A stretch of 64,000 nucleotides of DNA from Ovis canadensis (Eukaryota; Chordata; Mammalia; Artiodactyla; Bovidae). Of the stretch, positions 44,158 to 56,544 are shown piece by piece. The position numbers and the translations under genes are program-made. The stretch covers positions 37,030,501 through 37,094,500 of the forward strand of contig NC_091251.1 of NCBI RefSeq assembly GCF_042477335.2, read 5' to 3'. The notes beneath the pieces were generated by a model. It searched no databases and was not told the DNA's origin. It saw only the letters and a list, made by a program, of their open reading frames with translations. Every line of letters begins with the position of its first letter. Position 1 is the stretch's first letter.

Positions 44158-45105
44158 TTGAGGTAGGAGATAGATGGGCCCCAGGCTAGGCGGTTACAAC
44201 TGACCTCCTGTTTACATTTTGTGGGGCAAGAAAAAGACTGGTTTCAGACCAAACACAACTAGCCTCCTGTTCGCATTTCCTGAAACAGAGATAGACGGGC
44301 TCCGGTTAGACATGTACAACCAGTCTCCTGTTTGCTCTCCGAAATGGAGGTAGCAACTGAAACAGGGTAAAAAGCCAGGCTCTGTCTCTGCAGGTGTGGA
44401 CACCTTAAGATAACAGTTGTGGCAGGAACAGGGAAGGACTAAACCTTGTTTGAGTAAAGGATCAGAAGTTCATCTATTTCTCACCCTTCGGGCAAGGGAG
44501 ACATTTCGCACATGCAGAGGGACTCCCTGGGGGTCAAAAGGGGACACCACCACGTAATATGCTAGTACCTGACCCCATAGGCCTCTGGGCTGGAATCCAT
44601 CTTGAACAAAAGTTCTGTGTGTGTGTCAGGAGGGCCCTAGGGTAGATCAGGTGTGGAAAAAGAAACTAGATAATTGGCCAAATGTAAGCAAAGACCCCAA
44701 AGAACTATCCTAAAGAAATGACTTAATCGGTTTCTTTACTGCACTTCTTACTTGCGGGGCGGGGTGGTGCGTCCACACCCTTTCTCTCTGGATGTTCATC
44801 TCTGCCTTGCTTCTATCTTAACAAACTGTGTCTCTGTATGCTCTCCCACTTGTTGTTGTGCTATCTTTAATAATAAACTCTGTACCTGCATTTACAGCTT
44901 TTGCTTCCAAAAGAAATGTATTTTTCTCATTTTACTGGGCAAAAATCCAGTGAAAAATAGCTTCTGCTTCTAACCCTTGCTGGTCTGCTGGCAAGGATTA
45001 CTGGTTTTTAATCCAGGCTACTCAGGTTCAACTCCTGAGCAGGGAATAAGATCTCGCTTCACACCACCGCCCACTGCTGCTTCTCCGAGATCAAGCTGTT
45101 CTCCT
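44158..45105 (+). mobile_element. Probable solo ERV LTR
   Basis: The U3 side carries three diverged repeats of 'gatagatgggccccaggc...cctcctgtttac' (44168-44340). A polyadenylation signal 'aataaactctgtacctgc' lies at 44872. The U5-like end has 'ctggcaaggattactggttttt' and 'ccgagatcaagctg'. Ends are not fixed and no viral coding region is seen. Confidence 0.5.
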
Positions 45106-45276
45106 TAAGCAGGAATGGGTATTGATAAAAATCATGAAGCAGCGTGTCTAAGCTTCAGTACACTTACTGCAGTACACTTCCAGCCTGTAAGTACAAAATA
45201 AGGTTACACTTACACTTATACACTAAAACAAATTTTAAAGATTCCAGATGCTCATGTCCCCCAAATAGGAATATTG

Positions 45277-45720
45277 TTGCTGTTGTTCATCCCTCAGTCG
45301 TGTCCGACTCTTTGTGACCCCATGGACTGCAGCACGCCAGGCTTCCCTGTCCTTCACCATCTCCCAGAGCTTCCTCAAACTTATATCCATTCATTGAGTT
45401 GGTGATGCCATCCAACCATCTCTTCCTCCGTCGTCCCTTTCTTCTCCTGCCTTAAATCTTTCCCAGCATGAGGGTCTTTTCCAATGAGTCAGTTCTTCGC
45501 ATCAGGTGGCCAAAGTACTGGAGCTTCACCTGCATCATCAGTCCTTCCAGTGAATATTCAGGGCTGATTTCCTTTAGGATTGAATATTTAATCTCCTTGC
45601 AGTCCAGAGGACTCTCAAGAGTCTTCTCCAACACTATAGTTCAAAAGCATCAGTTCTTCAGTTCTGAGCCTTCTTTATAGTCCAGCTCTCACATCCATAC
45701 GTGACTACTGGAAAAACAGA
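45277..45720 (-). mobile_element. BovB LINE 3' end
   Basis: 'tgttgttcatccctcagtcgtgtccgactc' at its 3' side to 'gtgactactggaaaaac'; the minus strand reads '[11 protein letters not shown]' and '[12 protein letters not shown]'. Confidence 0.85.
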
Positions 45721-45756
45721 GATTTAGTATTCCTTTGGAAGCTATGGGGGAAGCTA

Positions 45757-45962
45757 TGGGGCTTCCTTCATAACTCAGTCAGTAAAGGATATGCCTGCAA
45801 TGCAGGAGACCCAGGTTCGATTCCTGGGTCAGGAAGATCTCCTGGAGGAGGGCATGGCCACCCACTCCAGTATTCTTGCCTGGAGAATCCCATGGGCAGA
45901 GGAGCGTGATGGGCCACAGTCCATAGTGTCGCAGAGTCAGGCACGACTAAAGCACTGAGCAC
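45757..45962 (+). mobile_element. Bov-tA SINE
   Basis: 'ggggcttccttcataactcag' to 'gtcaggcacgactaaagcactgagcac'. Confidence 0.85.
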
Positions 45963-46456
45963 AAACACGCAATGTTTGTTTAATGGGTGACTTCTGAAGC
46001 CCCTGATGGTGCTGACTTCATATGTTCTCAGAGTTCTTTCAGATCCTTCTCTCTGCGCTCTCTGGAGGGGTCACGTGTGCTGACTGTTGTGTCTGGGGAT
46101 GTCACAGGCCTGTCTTCACACCTGTGACCCTGCTTCCAACATTGTCCCAGCTTCAGGGGAAAGAGCACGGCTTCCTTTCTACCTACAGGTCTGTCTTTCC
46201 CTTAACTGTCCAGAGCAGAACTATGACTAGATAGAAATATACTTAAAATTAAATTTTAAGAAAATAGAAATGGTTAAAAACATAAACAATAATAAAATAT
46301 TCAGGTATTAATATCCTTGTGTAAACTCTCTTTTTGCTTTTGGGGATATTTTCAGAGGGCAGAGTCCTATAAGTAAACTTCGTGGGTTACATGAGTATTT
46401 GATTTGTTGTTGTCACTAAGGTGTACATCTATGTTTTGTGCACTTTTCTTTGTGTT

Positions 46457-46736
46457 ATGCTGCTGCTACTGCTGCTAAGTCGCTTCAGTCATGTCCGACT
46501 CTGTGTGACCCCATAGACGGCAGCCCACCAGGCTCCGCCATCCCTGGGATTCTCCAGGCAAGAACACTGGAGTGGGTTGCCATTTCCTTCTCCAATGCAT
46601 GAAAGTGAAAAGTGAAAGTGAAGTCACTGAGTCGTGTCCAACTCTCAGGGACCCCATGGACTGCAGCCCACCAGGCTCCTCCGTCCATGGGATTTTCCAG
46701 GCAAGAGTACTGGAGTGGGGTGCCATTGCCTTCTCC
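46457..46736 (-). mobile_element. Bov-A2 SINE
   Basis: Antisense dimer: two successive 'agtcgcttcag' / 'agtcactgagtcg' units, each with 'caggcaagaacactggagtggg'-like text. Confidence 0.9.
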
Positions 46737-46817
46737 TCTTTGTATTATACTTCAACTTTAATATGTTCATTTTTTTTTTCTGGATCAAAGTGAAATTGCA
46801 TTTAAAACTTAATGTGA

Positions 46818-47156
46818 AGCTTCCCTGGTGCCTCAGTGGTAAAGAATCTGAGACCAGGGTTCGATCCTGATCCAGGAAGATCCCACAAGCTGTGGAGCTG
46901 CTGGGCCACAACTGTTGAGCCTGCACTCTAAAGCCCAGGAGCTGCAGCTACTGAGCCCACGTGATGCAAATACTGAAGCCTGTGCACCCTGGAGCCTGTG
47001 CTCCACAACAAGAGAAGCCACCACAACGAGAAGCCTGCACACCGCAACTAGAGAGTAGCCCCGCTCACCGCAACTAGAGATAGTCCACGCAGCAACGAAG
47101 ACCCAGCACAGCCAAAAATAAATAAATATATATGTATATACAAAAAAAAAAAAAAA
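46818..47156 (+). mobile_element. CHR-2-type SINE
   Basis: 'gcttccctggtgcctcagtgg' head, multiple 'ccacaactgttgagcc' units, 'gcaacgaagacccagcacagcc' and an A-rich tail at 47120-47156. Confidence 0.85.
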
Positions 47157-47629
47157 GAAAGCTCATCATTGGCTGTGACTGCAATCACTGACTACAACAT
47201 CTTTTGTTTACTTATGTGATGGCAATATTTTATTTCTCATCCTTCTAGTATATGCTGCAAATAAAATTTCCCTGGATAATCTGGATATTTGGGTATTTTA
47301 TTTACCAATTTTTTGTGATATATTTTCTCTTCCAGAGGCCTTAAAATTTATACACTGAATTATGCCTAATAGTTTGTATCTCATTTGACATTATAAATAC
47401 ATTTTCTTGCATTTTCTGCTTTGCTTTTGAATTGTGATTTTTAAACAGCTTACATTTAAAATATTTAATTCATACAAGATTATTTTTAGTGCATAATGTA
47501 AGGTAGAAATCCAGCTCTACTAACTTTCAAAAGCTAGTCCAATGTGTCTTCACTGGTTTGAAATTCCTCTATTTCAGCTTCTAGCAAAGTAGAATAAGTG
47601 ATTTTGATAGGGACAGAGTAAAGGGGTGA
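47157..47629. other. No gene recognised
   Basis: AT-rich, possibly old LINE debris. Confidence 0.4.
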
Positions 47630-48290
47630 ATAAATGATTAGATAGTTAATCCCACTAGGAGATTATAGGTAGAGAAAAAAGGATGGGCGATCCCTGTAAG
47701 TTAATGATTACTCAAGAAAGCAGGTTTGCTTAACCATAAAACCAAGCAGATTGGCTTAGCAACAAAGCCATGCAACAGAAGCATGAGACAGGCCCCCAGA
47801 CAATGAAACAATGGTGGAGTAAGACCTACACTCTGCCCGGTGATGTCAACAAGTTAACGACCCTTAGGACAAACTCTGTGTACACAAAAATAGTGGTTTA
47901 TGGAAAGGTGGCATTTGAAAGTGAAAGACCTTCATTATACTGAGACTTGAAATAATTTTTCCACAGTGCCATGACCATATAGGGCCCAAAACTCTACCAC
48001 TCAACATGCAGGATGAGATAATGATGGAAGACTTGAAAAATGAGGAAGAAGGTGGCCTACTCCCCCACCCCACTTAACCTTTGATTTTAAAACTGTAGCC
48101 TATAAGTTCTCAGGGCACAGCACCCTCTTGCCCACCTACTTGTAAGCCTCACAAGCATCCTATCCTAATAACTCACTTCTTATCTATTATTTTGCTTCTC
48201 ACCGAATTCTTTCTGAGTTGAGACATAAAGAACTGGAGAACCTCAGAGCTCCCTGAGACTCATTTCTGAGGTTTCAGCTTCACACCAGCC
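47630..48290 (+). mobile_element. ERV LTR-like sequence
   Basis: U3-like text with 'catgagacaggcccccag', then 'ctcaccgaattctttctgag' and 'ttgagacataaagaactgg', which parallels 'ctcacggaattctttctggg' in the solo LTR at 29946-30530 (minus). Boundaries approximate. Confidence 0.45.
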
Positions 48291-48879
48291 TTTTACTAAA
48301 ATAACTGGAAGAGCTGTTGGGGGGAGGGGGTGGGGGAAGGATTTTAGATCTCTTTGAGGGCATCACAGAGTGTAAAGTTAGTGATGAATTGTTGAGCCAA
48401 ATTTTAGCAAAGTGCCTGTGCTGAGCCTGGGACTTGGGGTCACTTTACTGCCTCAAGGCAACGCCAGCTTCAAGAGTGGCATATGAGAAGGCAAGAAGAG
48501 CTTCACTCAGAATCGCAGGCATGAGGGAAAAAAGTTAAAATTTGAGACCTCAGGATAAGGGGACACCTGTCAATAGCTAAGATTTTTAGCTTGAAACACT
48601 TAGAACCCTGGTGAATAAGTTTACCTAGGATTGCTAATGGTCCAAGCCCCACTCCTTGCAAGAGGTGAAAAGAAAACCTCATAGAGGAAAGTAGCATCTT
48701 CCAGATCTCAAAGTTATCGTCACAGCTTTTCATATGCCCTATTCAATACACCACAAAAAATAACTGTATCCAAGAAAAAAAGTCATCATGAAAACCAACA
48801 AAAGACAGAAAATAGATGATTTCTATATAATCCAGTAAGCAGAGTCATTAGACAAGAAATTTTAAATTATAAATAAGTC
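48291..48879. other. No gene recognised
   Basis: G-rich run at 48319-48340 ('ggggggagggggtgggggaagg'). The minus-strand frame at 48733-48503 has no supporting features. Confidence 0.45.
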
Positions 48880-49455
48880 CAAACACATAAAAATATGCCC
48901 ATTCACAAATGCAGTGTGATAGGCGCACTCCCGTTGTGCGTATCCTGAACAATCTGCTCTCCCTGAATGTGGCAGGACTTGTGAACATGATGGGATGATA
49001 TTGTGGTTTACGAAGCAGTTGACTTTCCTTGGTGGGCCTGATTTGATTAGGTGTACCGGGATCTTCTAAAAGAGATTTGAAGCTTGGGAGAGATTTGATG
49101 GAAGGGAATTTTCCATTGCTGGCTTTACAATGGAAGGGGAACATGATAGGGAAGAGCAAGTGGCCTCTGGTCTCTAAGAATGACTCCTGGCCAACAACCA
49201 GCTAAAAGACAGGGACCTCAGTCCTACAACCAAAAGGAAACAAATTCAGCTGACCACCTGGATGACTTTGCAACTTAATTCTTCCCCCAAGTCTCCAATT
49301 AAGAATGCGGCCAGCTGACTTCTGAAATGAGACACTGGTCAGAGGACTCAATTAAGCCAATTTCAGGCCTGCAGAACTACGAACTCATAAGTAGGCGTTG
49401 TTTTAAGCCATCACATTTGTGGTAATTCATTATACAGCAATAAAAAATGAATACA
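48880..49455 (+). mobile_element. Old MaLR/MLT1-like LTR
   Basis: The 3' end 'tgttttaagccatcacatttgtggtaattcattatacagc' is the typical end of MLT1-class LTRs. The minus-strand frame at 49159-48848 is incidental. Confidence 0.5.
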
Positions 49456-49639
49456 AGGAGGTTGAGAATTTTGGCAGGCAACAAAAATCAACGTCAAAAA
49501 TAAATGGAATACTAGAACTGAAAACTGCTGATGGCGCGGGGAAAAAACCCTCAGTTCATAGGTTTAAAACCAGATAGACACAGTGGACCCTACAGTGTAG
49601 GAGGGTTCAAATTCCTTCACATCCTCAACAACAAGTCGC

Positions 49640-50115
49640 CAGTTGCAAGTTGCAACAAGTTGCAAGTGTCAATAACACTTGCCATTTGCATAGTTTTTTT
49701 GGTGATGGATAAACAAATTGTGGGATGTACACACAATGGAATGTTAACATTTATAAAAAGGAAAGAATTACTGGTACACACTGCAATGTGGAAAAACTTG
49801 GAAAACATTATGCTAATTGAAAGAAGCCAGACATGAACTGTCAATCCTTTATGATTCCATTTGTGTGAAATATCCAGAATAGATAAATCCAGAGACAGAA
49901 AACAGATTAGTGTTTAACAGGAGATGAGGAGAGTAAAGAACCAGGAGTGACTACTTAAAGGCTCAAGTTTTCTCTTGTGATGTGAAATATTTGGGATCCA
50001 TAAAGGGATAGTGGTTACATAATAATGTTAATGTACTAAATACCACTGAATTGTACATTTCTAAATGTTAATAGTGTAGTATTATGTGAACTTTACTTCA
50101 ATTAAAAGAATCAGG
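49640..50115 (+). mobile_element. Old L1 3' region
   Basis: 'gtgggatgtacacacaatgg' and 'gaagccagacatgaactg' resemble L1 ORF2 end/3' UTR. Ends 'gaactttacttcaattaaaag'. Confidence 0.5.
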
Positions 50116-50404
50116 TCACAGGTAATTGCCAGAAAGGACTTTTAAAAAATAAAAAATAACATTACTGAGACAGTTAGTAAATTGTGAATAAAGTCTTTAG
50201 CTTAGACAATATTATTATAACATATTAATTTCCTGATTTTGATAATTATAGATGTTTAAGTGAAAGTCTTTGTCCTAGGAAATTCACAGAAGTATTTAGT
50301 AATAGAGACATTATGTCTGAAACCTTCTTTCAAACCATTTCCCCCAAAATGATAGAAAAAACTGTAAAAACAAAGAGTGGTAAAATGTTAATAAAATGTT
50401 AAAA

Positions 50405-50594
50405 GGGCTTCCCTCATAGCTCAATCAGTGAAGAATCAATTTGATTCCCGGGTCTGGACGATCCCTTGGAGAAGGGAATGGCTACTCACTTCAGTATTCT
50501 TGCCTGGAGAATCCCATGGGTAGAGGAGTCTGGCAGGCTACAGACTGTGGGGGTCCCAAGAGATGGACACAACTTAATGGCTAAACCAACAGCA
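50405..50594 (+). mobile_element. Bov-tA SINE
   Basis: 'gggcttccctcatagctcaatc' to 'agatggacacaacttaatggc', between 'aaaatgttaa' and 'aaaatgctaa', a near-perfect TSD. Confidence 0.85.
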
Positions 50595-51229
50595 AAATGC
50601 TAACAACTGGGGAAAGGAAGAACTTTTGTTTTTGCTTTTGCTAATTTTACATGTTTTCTCTGTCTGATAAGAGCTAGCAGTTCTCAGAAGTGACAGAAAG
50701 GGTAGTGTGACTTGTCATCAACACTTGAATCTCACTGGTAATATGGGAAATGTGAACTATTAAGACAATGAGATATAATTGCATCTGTATCATAATTTGG
50801 AATTCTTAGTATAGAGAAACACCATGTAGGCAAAGGAAGATGCACAGGAAAGTTCATTAAGGCATTATTTACATAATAAATATTTGGAAAATTAAATGCC
50901 CATTTATAAAGGAAAAATAAACATCCCAATATACTTGTAGAATATAGCAGTAAAAATTAATGAACAAGATTTACATATCTTAGTGTTGATAATCTCAGTA
51001 ACAATGTTGATTGTTAATTGCAAATAGCAAAACAATATGCATAACAAGATAATTTACATATATTTTGAAAATACAAAATATTATACTACATGCATATATA
51101 TTGTTTACAGTACATGCATAGCTAATAAAAGCATAAAAATGTCTATGGGAAGAATAGTCACTAACATCCCTTTCCTAGTTACTTGAGGAAAATGGGGAAA
51201 AAAGAATGGAGGAGTAGTGTTAGATGTAT
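50595..51229. other. No gene recognised
   Basis: AT-rich, no identifiable element or frame. Confidence 0.45.
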
Positions 51230-51298
51230 TGCTGCTAAGTCACTTCAGTCGTGTCCGACTCTGTGACCCCACAGATGGCAGCCCACCAGGCTCCCTCG
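51230..51298 (-). mobile_element. 69-bp truncated Bov-A SINE
   Basis: 'tgctgctaagtcacttcagtc' to 'cccaccaggctccctc', flanked by the perfect TSD 'tagatgtat' (51221-51229 and 51299-51307). Confidence 0.85.
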
Positions 51299-51335
51299 TA
51301 GATGTATCTGTATCCCTTTAATTCTTTTTTAAAAA

Positions 51336-51985
51336 ATAATTTTGTTTCCAAAAGAGGTGGGGGTTCCAGAGCTTGCCACTCAAAAGCCAATAAAAAGGCC
51401 AGATTGGCAGAAAGGAACGTTTATTTTATTTCAGATGCCAGCAACTGGTGGCCAGTGGCAGGGTGGGGGAGAGGGGTGGCAGACATCTGTCCAAAGCCCT
51501 ACTCTCTTCCTATAAACAGGGCTGAGAGCTTTGGTAGACAGAGTTGTTGGGGGGGCTACATGCAGATATAGCACAATCATCTTCAAATCTGTCCTCAGTG
51601 GTCTGACCGGTATCATCTTGGTTTTTTTAGGTACAGTTAACCTTCAGTTCCAGCATCCATTTGTTCCTACAGCCATTTCTCAGAATTGTGGCAGCTCATG
51701 TCCTGGGTACAATCTGGTCTTCTTATAGTTAACTTCTCCACCTGGGATTTTAGTATCTATAAGACAGCTCACAGGATATGGCTCAAAATATTGTCTGTAG
51801 TCTTTGAGAGAGAACTAAAGGTCTTTGACTATGCTTAATGACTACGTTATTACTTGGTCCCCATTGACTGTTTTCCTTTGTTTCTGCATTTCTCACTTCT
51901 CTGGTTAAACTTATTTTTTGATTAAAGTTCTGCACAGACAAAAGGCAGGCAGAGGACATGGTGGGGTGGCAAGGACCTGCTCCAC
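51336..51985 (-). mobile_element. Probable old ERV LTR, antisense
   Basis: Open on both strands but without gene signals. The segment 'ggaacgtttattttatttc' and the later 'ctcacttctctggttaaac' resemble an inverted LTR, but I cannot name the family. Confidence 0.3.
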
Positions 51986-52423
51986 TTCAGTTTTAATAAC
52001 TGAACCAAATAAAGCTTAGCATTAACATTTTTAAAATGTTGATGGAAATGTGCAATTATTTTTTATTCTTTTCTATGTGTTTGACATTATTGTTAAAAAG
52101 AAATCAAAGAGATTATAGGTTTCTTAAATGTGGAGATGGGAAATGGAAGAGAGAGGAGTGTTTAATTTTTTAAATGATATTAGAAACTAAGAAACATTCT
52201 AATGAGTCTGGTCATGAGATTAGTTTAGGAATAATAATTTATAATAGAAACAGGAAAAAACTAGTGAGTCACTAACAATTTGTACCTATATGTTAAATTC
52301 TTTCTGTACCAAATATTAATAGTTATATATTGTAACATCTAATGTTGAAATTTAACCACTATACAGAGACACATCATTTTGATTTTTATCACTCAAATAA
52401 TTCAGATTAATTGGTAAAGACAC

Positions 52424-52553
52424 TGGAGAAGGCAATGGCACCCCACTCCAGTACTCTTGCCTGGAAAATCCCAGGGGTGGAGGAGCCTGGTGGGCTGCAG
52501 TCCATGGGGTTGCTAAGAGTTGGACACAACTGAAGCAACTTAGCAGCAGCAGC
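52424..52553 (+). mobile_element. Bov-A monomer SINE
   Basis: 'ggagaaggcaatggcaccccactcc' to 'gaagcaacttagcagcagcagc'. Confidence 0.85.
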
Positions 52554-52741
52554 AAGAAAAGAGTACTATTCAAAAATTAATCACATTCATCCACAGAAAA
52601 TTATGATTCATTTGTTGGTTCATATCTTTCCAGATTTTATTTCATAAATAAGTGTTGGAGCACTCAAATTTATTACAAAAGACTGAGACGGGTAAAAGCC
52701 AAGCACCTACCTCACAGATCCTGATCATGAGACTAGTGCAT

Positions 52742-52760
52742 TGGCGCCATCTGGTGGTCA
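52742..52760 (-). promoter_or_regulatory. CTCF-like binding motif
   Basis: The minus strand reads TGACCACCAGATGGCGCCA, about 15 of 19 positions matching the CTCF core consensus, with the CCACCAG and GGCGC blocks intact. It lies outside any repeat I can recognise. Occupancy is not shown. Confidence 0.5.
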
Positions 52761-52936
52761 ATCTCACACATGTTGTAGATGCTGGGGGTTTTGTTATTTT
52801 TGAGAAATAAATACACATAGGAGGAAAAATTAGGCTCTACCACTTCCTTGTTAATATATATACATACACATATCTTTTTAGCAACATTGAATTATCTTTA
52901 TTTTAAGGAGAAATGTACTTGCCTAAGGCTACACGA

Positions 52937-53213
52937 CGGAGAAGGCAATGGCACCCCACTCCAGTACTCTTGCCTGGAAAATCCCATGGACAGAGGAGCC
53001 TGGTAGGCTGCAGTCCATGGGGTCGCTAAGAGTCAGACATAACTGAGCGACTTCACTTTCTCTTTTCACTTTCATGCATTGGAGAAGTAAATGACAACCC
53101 ACTCCAGTATTCTTGCCTGGAGAATCCCAAGGACGGGGGAGCCTGGTGGGGCTGCCATCTATGAGGTAGCACAGAGTCGGACACGACTGAAGCGACTTAG
53201 CAGCAGCAGCAGC
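52937..53213 (+). mobile_element. Bov-A2 SINE
   Basis: Dimer ending in (CAG)n, flanked by the perfect 12-bp TSD 'aaggctacacga' (52925-52936 and 53214-53225). Confidence 0.95.
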
Positions 53214-53629
53214 AAGGCTACACGATTAGTTCTATTTGTTTGCAAAGTTCTTTTTTTTTCACATATTGAATCCATATCTCTTTGAAGACTGCACCTACAA
53301 AACATGAAGTAAAAGACAAAAAGCAAAAGCAAGAGGGGTAAAGTCTTAATATTTAATAATTAGAGGCTAAGATCTGGAATTAGTGTATTTTGAGTTATTT
53401 GAGAACTGCTTTTCTTTTTTTTGTTAATAAAACAAAACCAGAATGCTTTGAAAAAGTAACAACAGAAAAAGAAAAAAACACTTGGAAAATAAACATGCTG
53501 ATGTCAGGAGGAACAAAGGAATCAGTAATAGGGTCAAAAGATAAGTCAAAGGAATTTCCAAGAAATTCATTCCAAAATAAGAGAAAAAAGAATAGATAAG
53601 AAAGTCCAAAAGATCCAATATCTGACACT

Positions 53630-54043
53630 TTGTTATTGTTCAGTCACTAAGTTGTGTCCTATGCTTTGTGACCCCATGGACTGCAGCACATCAGGCTTCC
53701 CTGTCCTTCACTATCTCCCATAGTTTGTTCAACTCATGTCCATTGGGTCAATGATGCCATCCAACCATCTCATCCTCTGTTGGCCTCTTCTCCTCCTGCC
53801 TTCGATCTTTCCCAGCATCAGCGTCTTTTCCAGTGAGTCGGCCCTTTGCATCAGGTGGCCAAAGTATTGGCGCTCCAGCTACAGCATCAGCTCTTCCACT
53901 CAGTATTCAGTATTGATTTCCTTTAGGATTGACTGGTTTGATCTACTTGCAGTCCAAGGGATTCTCAAGAGTCTTCTCCAATACCAGCTTGAAAACATCA
54001 GTTCTTCAGTGCTTAGCCTTCTTCATGATCCAACTCTTGTAGA
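53630..54043 (-). mobile_element. BovB LINE 3' end
   Basis: 'ttgttcagtcactaagttgtgtcc' to 'catgatccaactcttg', 5'-truncated, with small deletions. Confidence 0.85.
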
Positions 54044-54142
54044 GTTCCAAAAGAAAAGAGGAGAAAGAAAATTGACATTTTAATGAAATAAGTTTCCCAG
54101 ATCTGAAGATTTTATTTTCCAAATTAAACCCTACCACCAGAT

Positions 54143-54305
54143 CAAGAATTTCCTTGTAGCTCAGTTGGTAAAGAATTGGCCTGCAATGAAAGAAGACCTA
54201 GGTTTGATTCCTAGGTCTGGAAGATCCCCTGGAGAAGGAAATGGCAACAACCCACTCCAGTATTCTTGCCTGGAGAGTCAGATATGACTTAGCGACTAAA
54301 CCACC
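54143..54305 (+). mobile_element. Bov-tA SINE, shortened
   Basis: 'aatttccttgtagctcagttgg' head to 'gatatgacttagcgac'; about 30 bp are missing after 'cttgcctggaga'. Confidence 0.75.
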
Positions 54306-54315
54306 AACATGACCA

Positions 54316-55865
54316 GTTCAGTTCAGTTCAGTCGCTCAGTCATGTCCGACTCTTTGTGACCCCATGAACCACAGCACACCAGGCCTCCCTGTCCATCACC
54401 AACTTCCAGAGTCTACCCAAACTGATGTCCATTGAGTTGGTGATACCATCCAACAATCTTATCCTCTGTCATCCCCTTTTCCTCCTGCCTCCAATCTTTC
54501 CCAGCATCAGGGTCTCTTCCAATGAGTCAACTCTTCGCATAAGGTGGCCAAAGTATTGGAGTTTTGGGTTCAACATCAGTCCTTCCAATGAACACCCAGG
54601 ACTGATCTCCTTTAGGATGGACTGGTTGGATCTCCTTGCAGTCCAAGGGACTCTCAACACCAGAGAAGAGTCTTCTCCAACACCACAGTTCAAAAGCATC
54701 AATTCTTCGGCACTCAGCTTTCTTTACGGTTCAACTCTCACATCCATACATGACTACTGGAAAAACCATAGCTTTGACCTAGACAGACATTTGTTGGTAA
54801 AGTAATGTCTCTGCTTTTTAATATGCTATCTAGGTTGGTCATAACTTTTCATCCAAGGAGTAAGAGTCTTTAAATTTCATGGCTACAGTCACCATCTGCA
54901 GTGATTTTGGAGCCCAGAAAAATAAAATCAGCCACTGTTTCCCCATCTATTCGCCATGAAGTGATGGGGCCAGATGCCATGATCTTAATGTTGAGCTTTA
55001 AGCCAACTTTTTCATTCTCCTCTTTCACTTTCATCAAGAGGCTCTTCGGTTCTTCTTCACTTTCTGCCATAAGGGTGGTGTCATCTACATGTCTGAGGTT
55101 ATTGATATTTCTCCCGGCAATCTTGATTCCAGCTTGTGCTTCCTCCAGCCCAGCATTTCTCATGATGTACTCTGCATATAAGTTAAATAAGCAGGGTGAC
55201 AATATGCAGCCTTGATGTACTCCTTTTCCTATTTGGAATCAGTCTGTTGTTCCATGTCCAGTTCTAACTGTTACTTCCTGACCTGCATACAGGTTTCTCA
55301 CAAGGCAGGTCAGGTGGTCTGGTATTCCCATCTCTTTCAGAATTTTCCACAGTTTGTTATGATCCACAGTTAAAGGCTTTGGCATAGTCAATAAAGCAGA
55401 AATAGATGTTTTTCTGGAACTCTCTTGCCTTTCCAATGATCCATCGGATGTTGGCAATTTGATCTCTGATTCCTCTACCTTTTCTAAAACCAGCTTGAAC
55501 ATCTGGAAGCTCACGGTTCATGTATTGTTGAAGCCTGGCTTGGAGAATTTGGGGCATTACTTTACTTGCATGTGAGATGAGTGCAATTGAACGGTAGTTT
55601 GAACATTCTTTGGCATTGCCTTTCTTTGGGATTGGAATGAAAACTGACTTTTTCCAGTCCTGTGGCCACTGCTGAGTTTTCCAAATTTGCTGGCATATTG
55701 AGTGCAGCACTTTCACAGCATCATCTTTTAGGGTTTGAAATAGCTCAACTGGAATTCCATCACCTCCACCAGCTTTGTTTATAGTGATGCTTCCTAAGGC
55801 CCACTTGACTTCACATTCCAGGCTGTCTGGCTCTAGGTGAGTGATCACACCAGCACGCTCCAGAA
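54316..55865 (-). mobile_element. BovB LINE, 1.55 kb with RT domain
   Basis: The minus strand carries much of the reverse transcriptase: 'CQQIWKTQQWPQDWKKSVF' fingers region, 'FRKGRGIRDQIANIRW', 'FIDYAKAF' (first catalytic Asp motif), then 'LSPCLFNLYAEYIMRN' (from ATG at 55202). The catalytic YADD is HVDD. Several frameshifts break it, for example near 55240 and 55360. Its 5' edge lies about 680 bp from the 5' edge of an oppositely oriented BovB at 56545. Confidence 0.9.
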
Positions 55866-55950
55866 CAAGACACAATGATTTAAGCATATCGATACTATAC
55901 TTAAGCATATCAGTGTGAAAATTGAGGACACGGTCATTAAAAGATCCTAA

Positions 55951-56047
55951 AAGTGAAAGTGTTAGTCGCTCAGTCCTGTCTGACTCTGTGTGACCCCATA
56001 GACAGTAGCCCACCAGGCTCCTCTGCCCATGGGATTTTCCAGGCAAG
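55951..56047 (-). mobile_element. Truncated Bov-tA SINE
   Basis: 'agtgaaagtgttagtcgctcag' to 'gggattttccaggcaaga'. Confidence 0.75.
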
Positions 56048-56169
56048 ATTGTAAAAGTATGCTAAAGAAAAAAAATAACTTTAAGACTCAAAATGGCATT
56101 AGGCTTTTCAACAATAGCATTAGATGATAAAAGACTATGAAGCCAAGCATTTTCACAATTCTGAGAGAT

Positions 56170-56382
56170 TCTTGGTGGTGGTTTAGTCATTAAGTCATGT
56201 CCAACTATTGTGACCTCATAGACTGTGGCCTGCCAGATTCCTGTGTCCGCAGGGATTCTCCAGGCAAGAATACTGGAGTGGGTTGCCATTTCCTTCTCCA
56301 GGGGATCTTCCCAACCCAGAAATCAAACCCTATCTTCTGCACTGCAGGCAGATTGTTTACCAACTGAGCTACAAGGGAATTC
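56170..56382 (-). mobile_element. Bov-tA SINE
   Basis: 'tcttggtggtggtttagtcattaagtc' to 'ccaactgagctacaagggaattc'. Confidence 0.8.
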
Positions 56383-56544
56383 TTACCAGTCTGTAATGCC
56401 ATACCCAGACGAATTATCCATCACATCTGAGAATAGAATAAATACATTTTCCAGTATGCAAGAACTCACAAAATGTACCTCCAAAGCACAATTTCTTATG
56501 AATTTACTTGGCAATAGAATCCAACAAGAATACATAGAAGAACT

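Noticed and set aside
55357-56046. 229-aa minus-strand protein
   Set aside because: It is BovB reverse-transcriptase sequence fused by chance to SINE-derived codons at its start, not a cellular gene.
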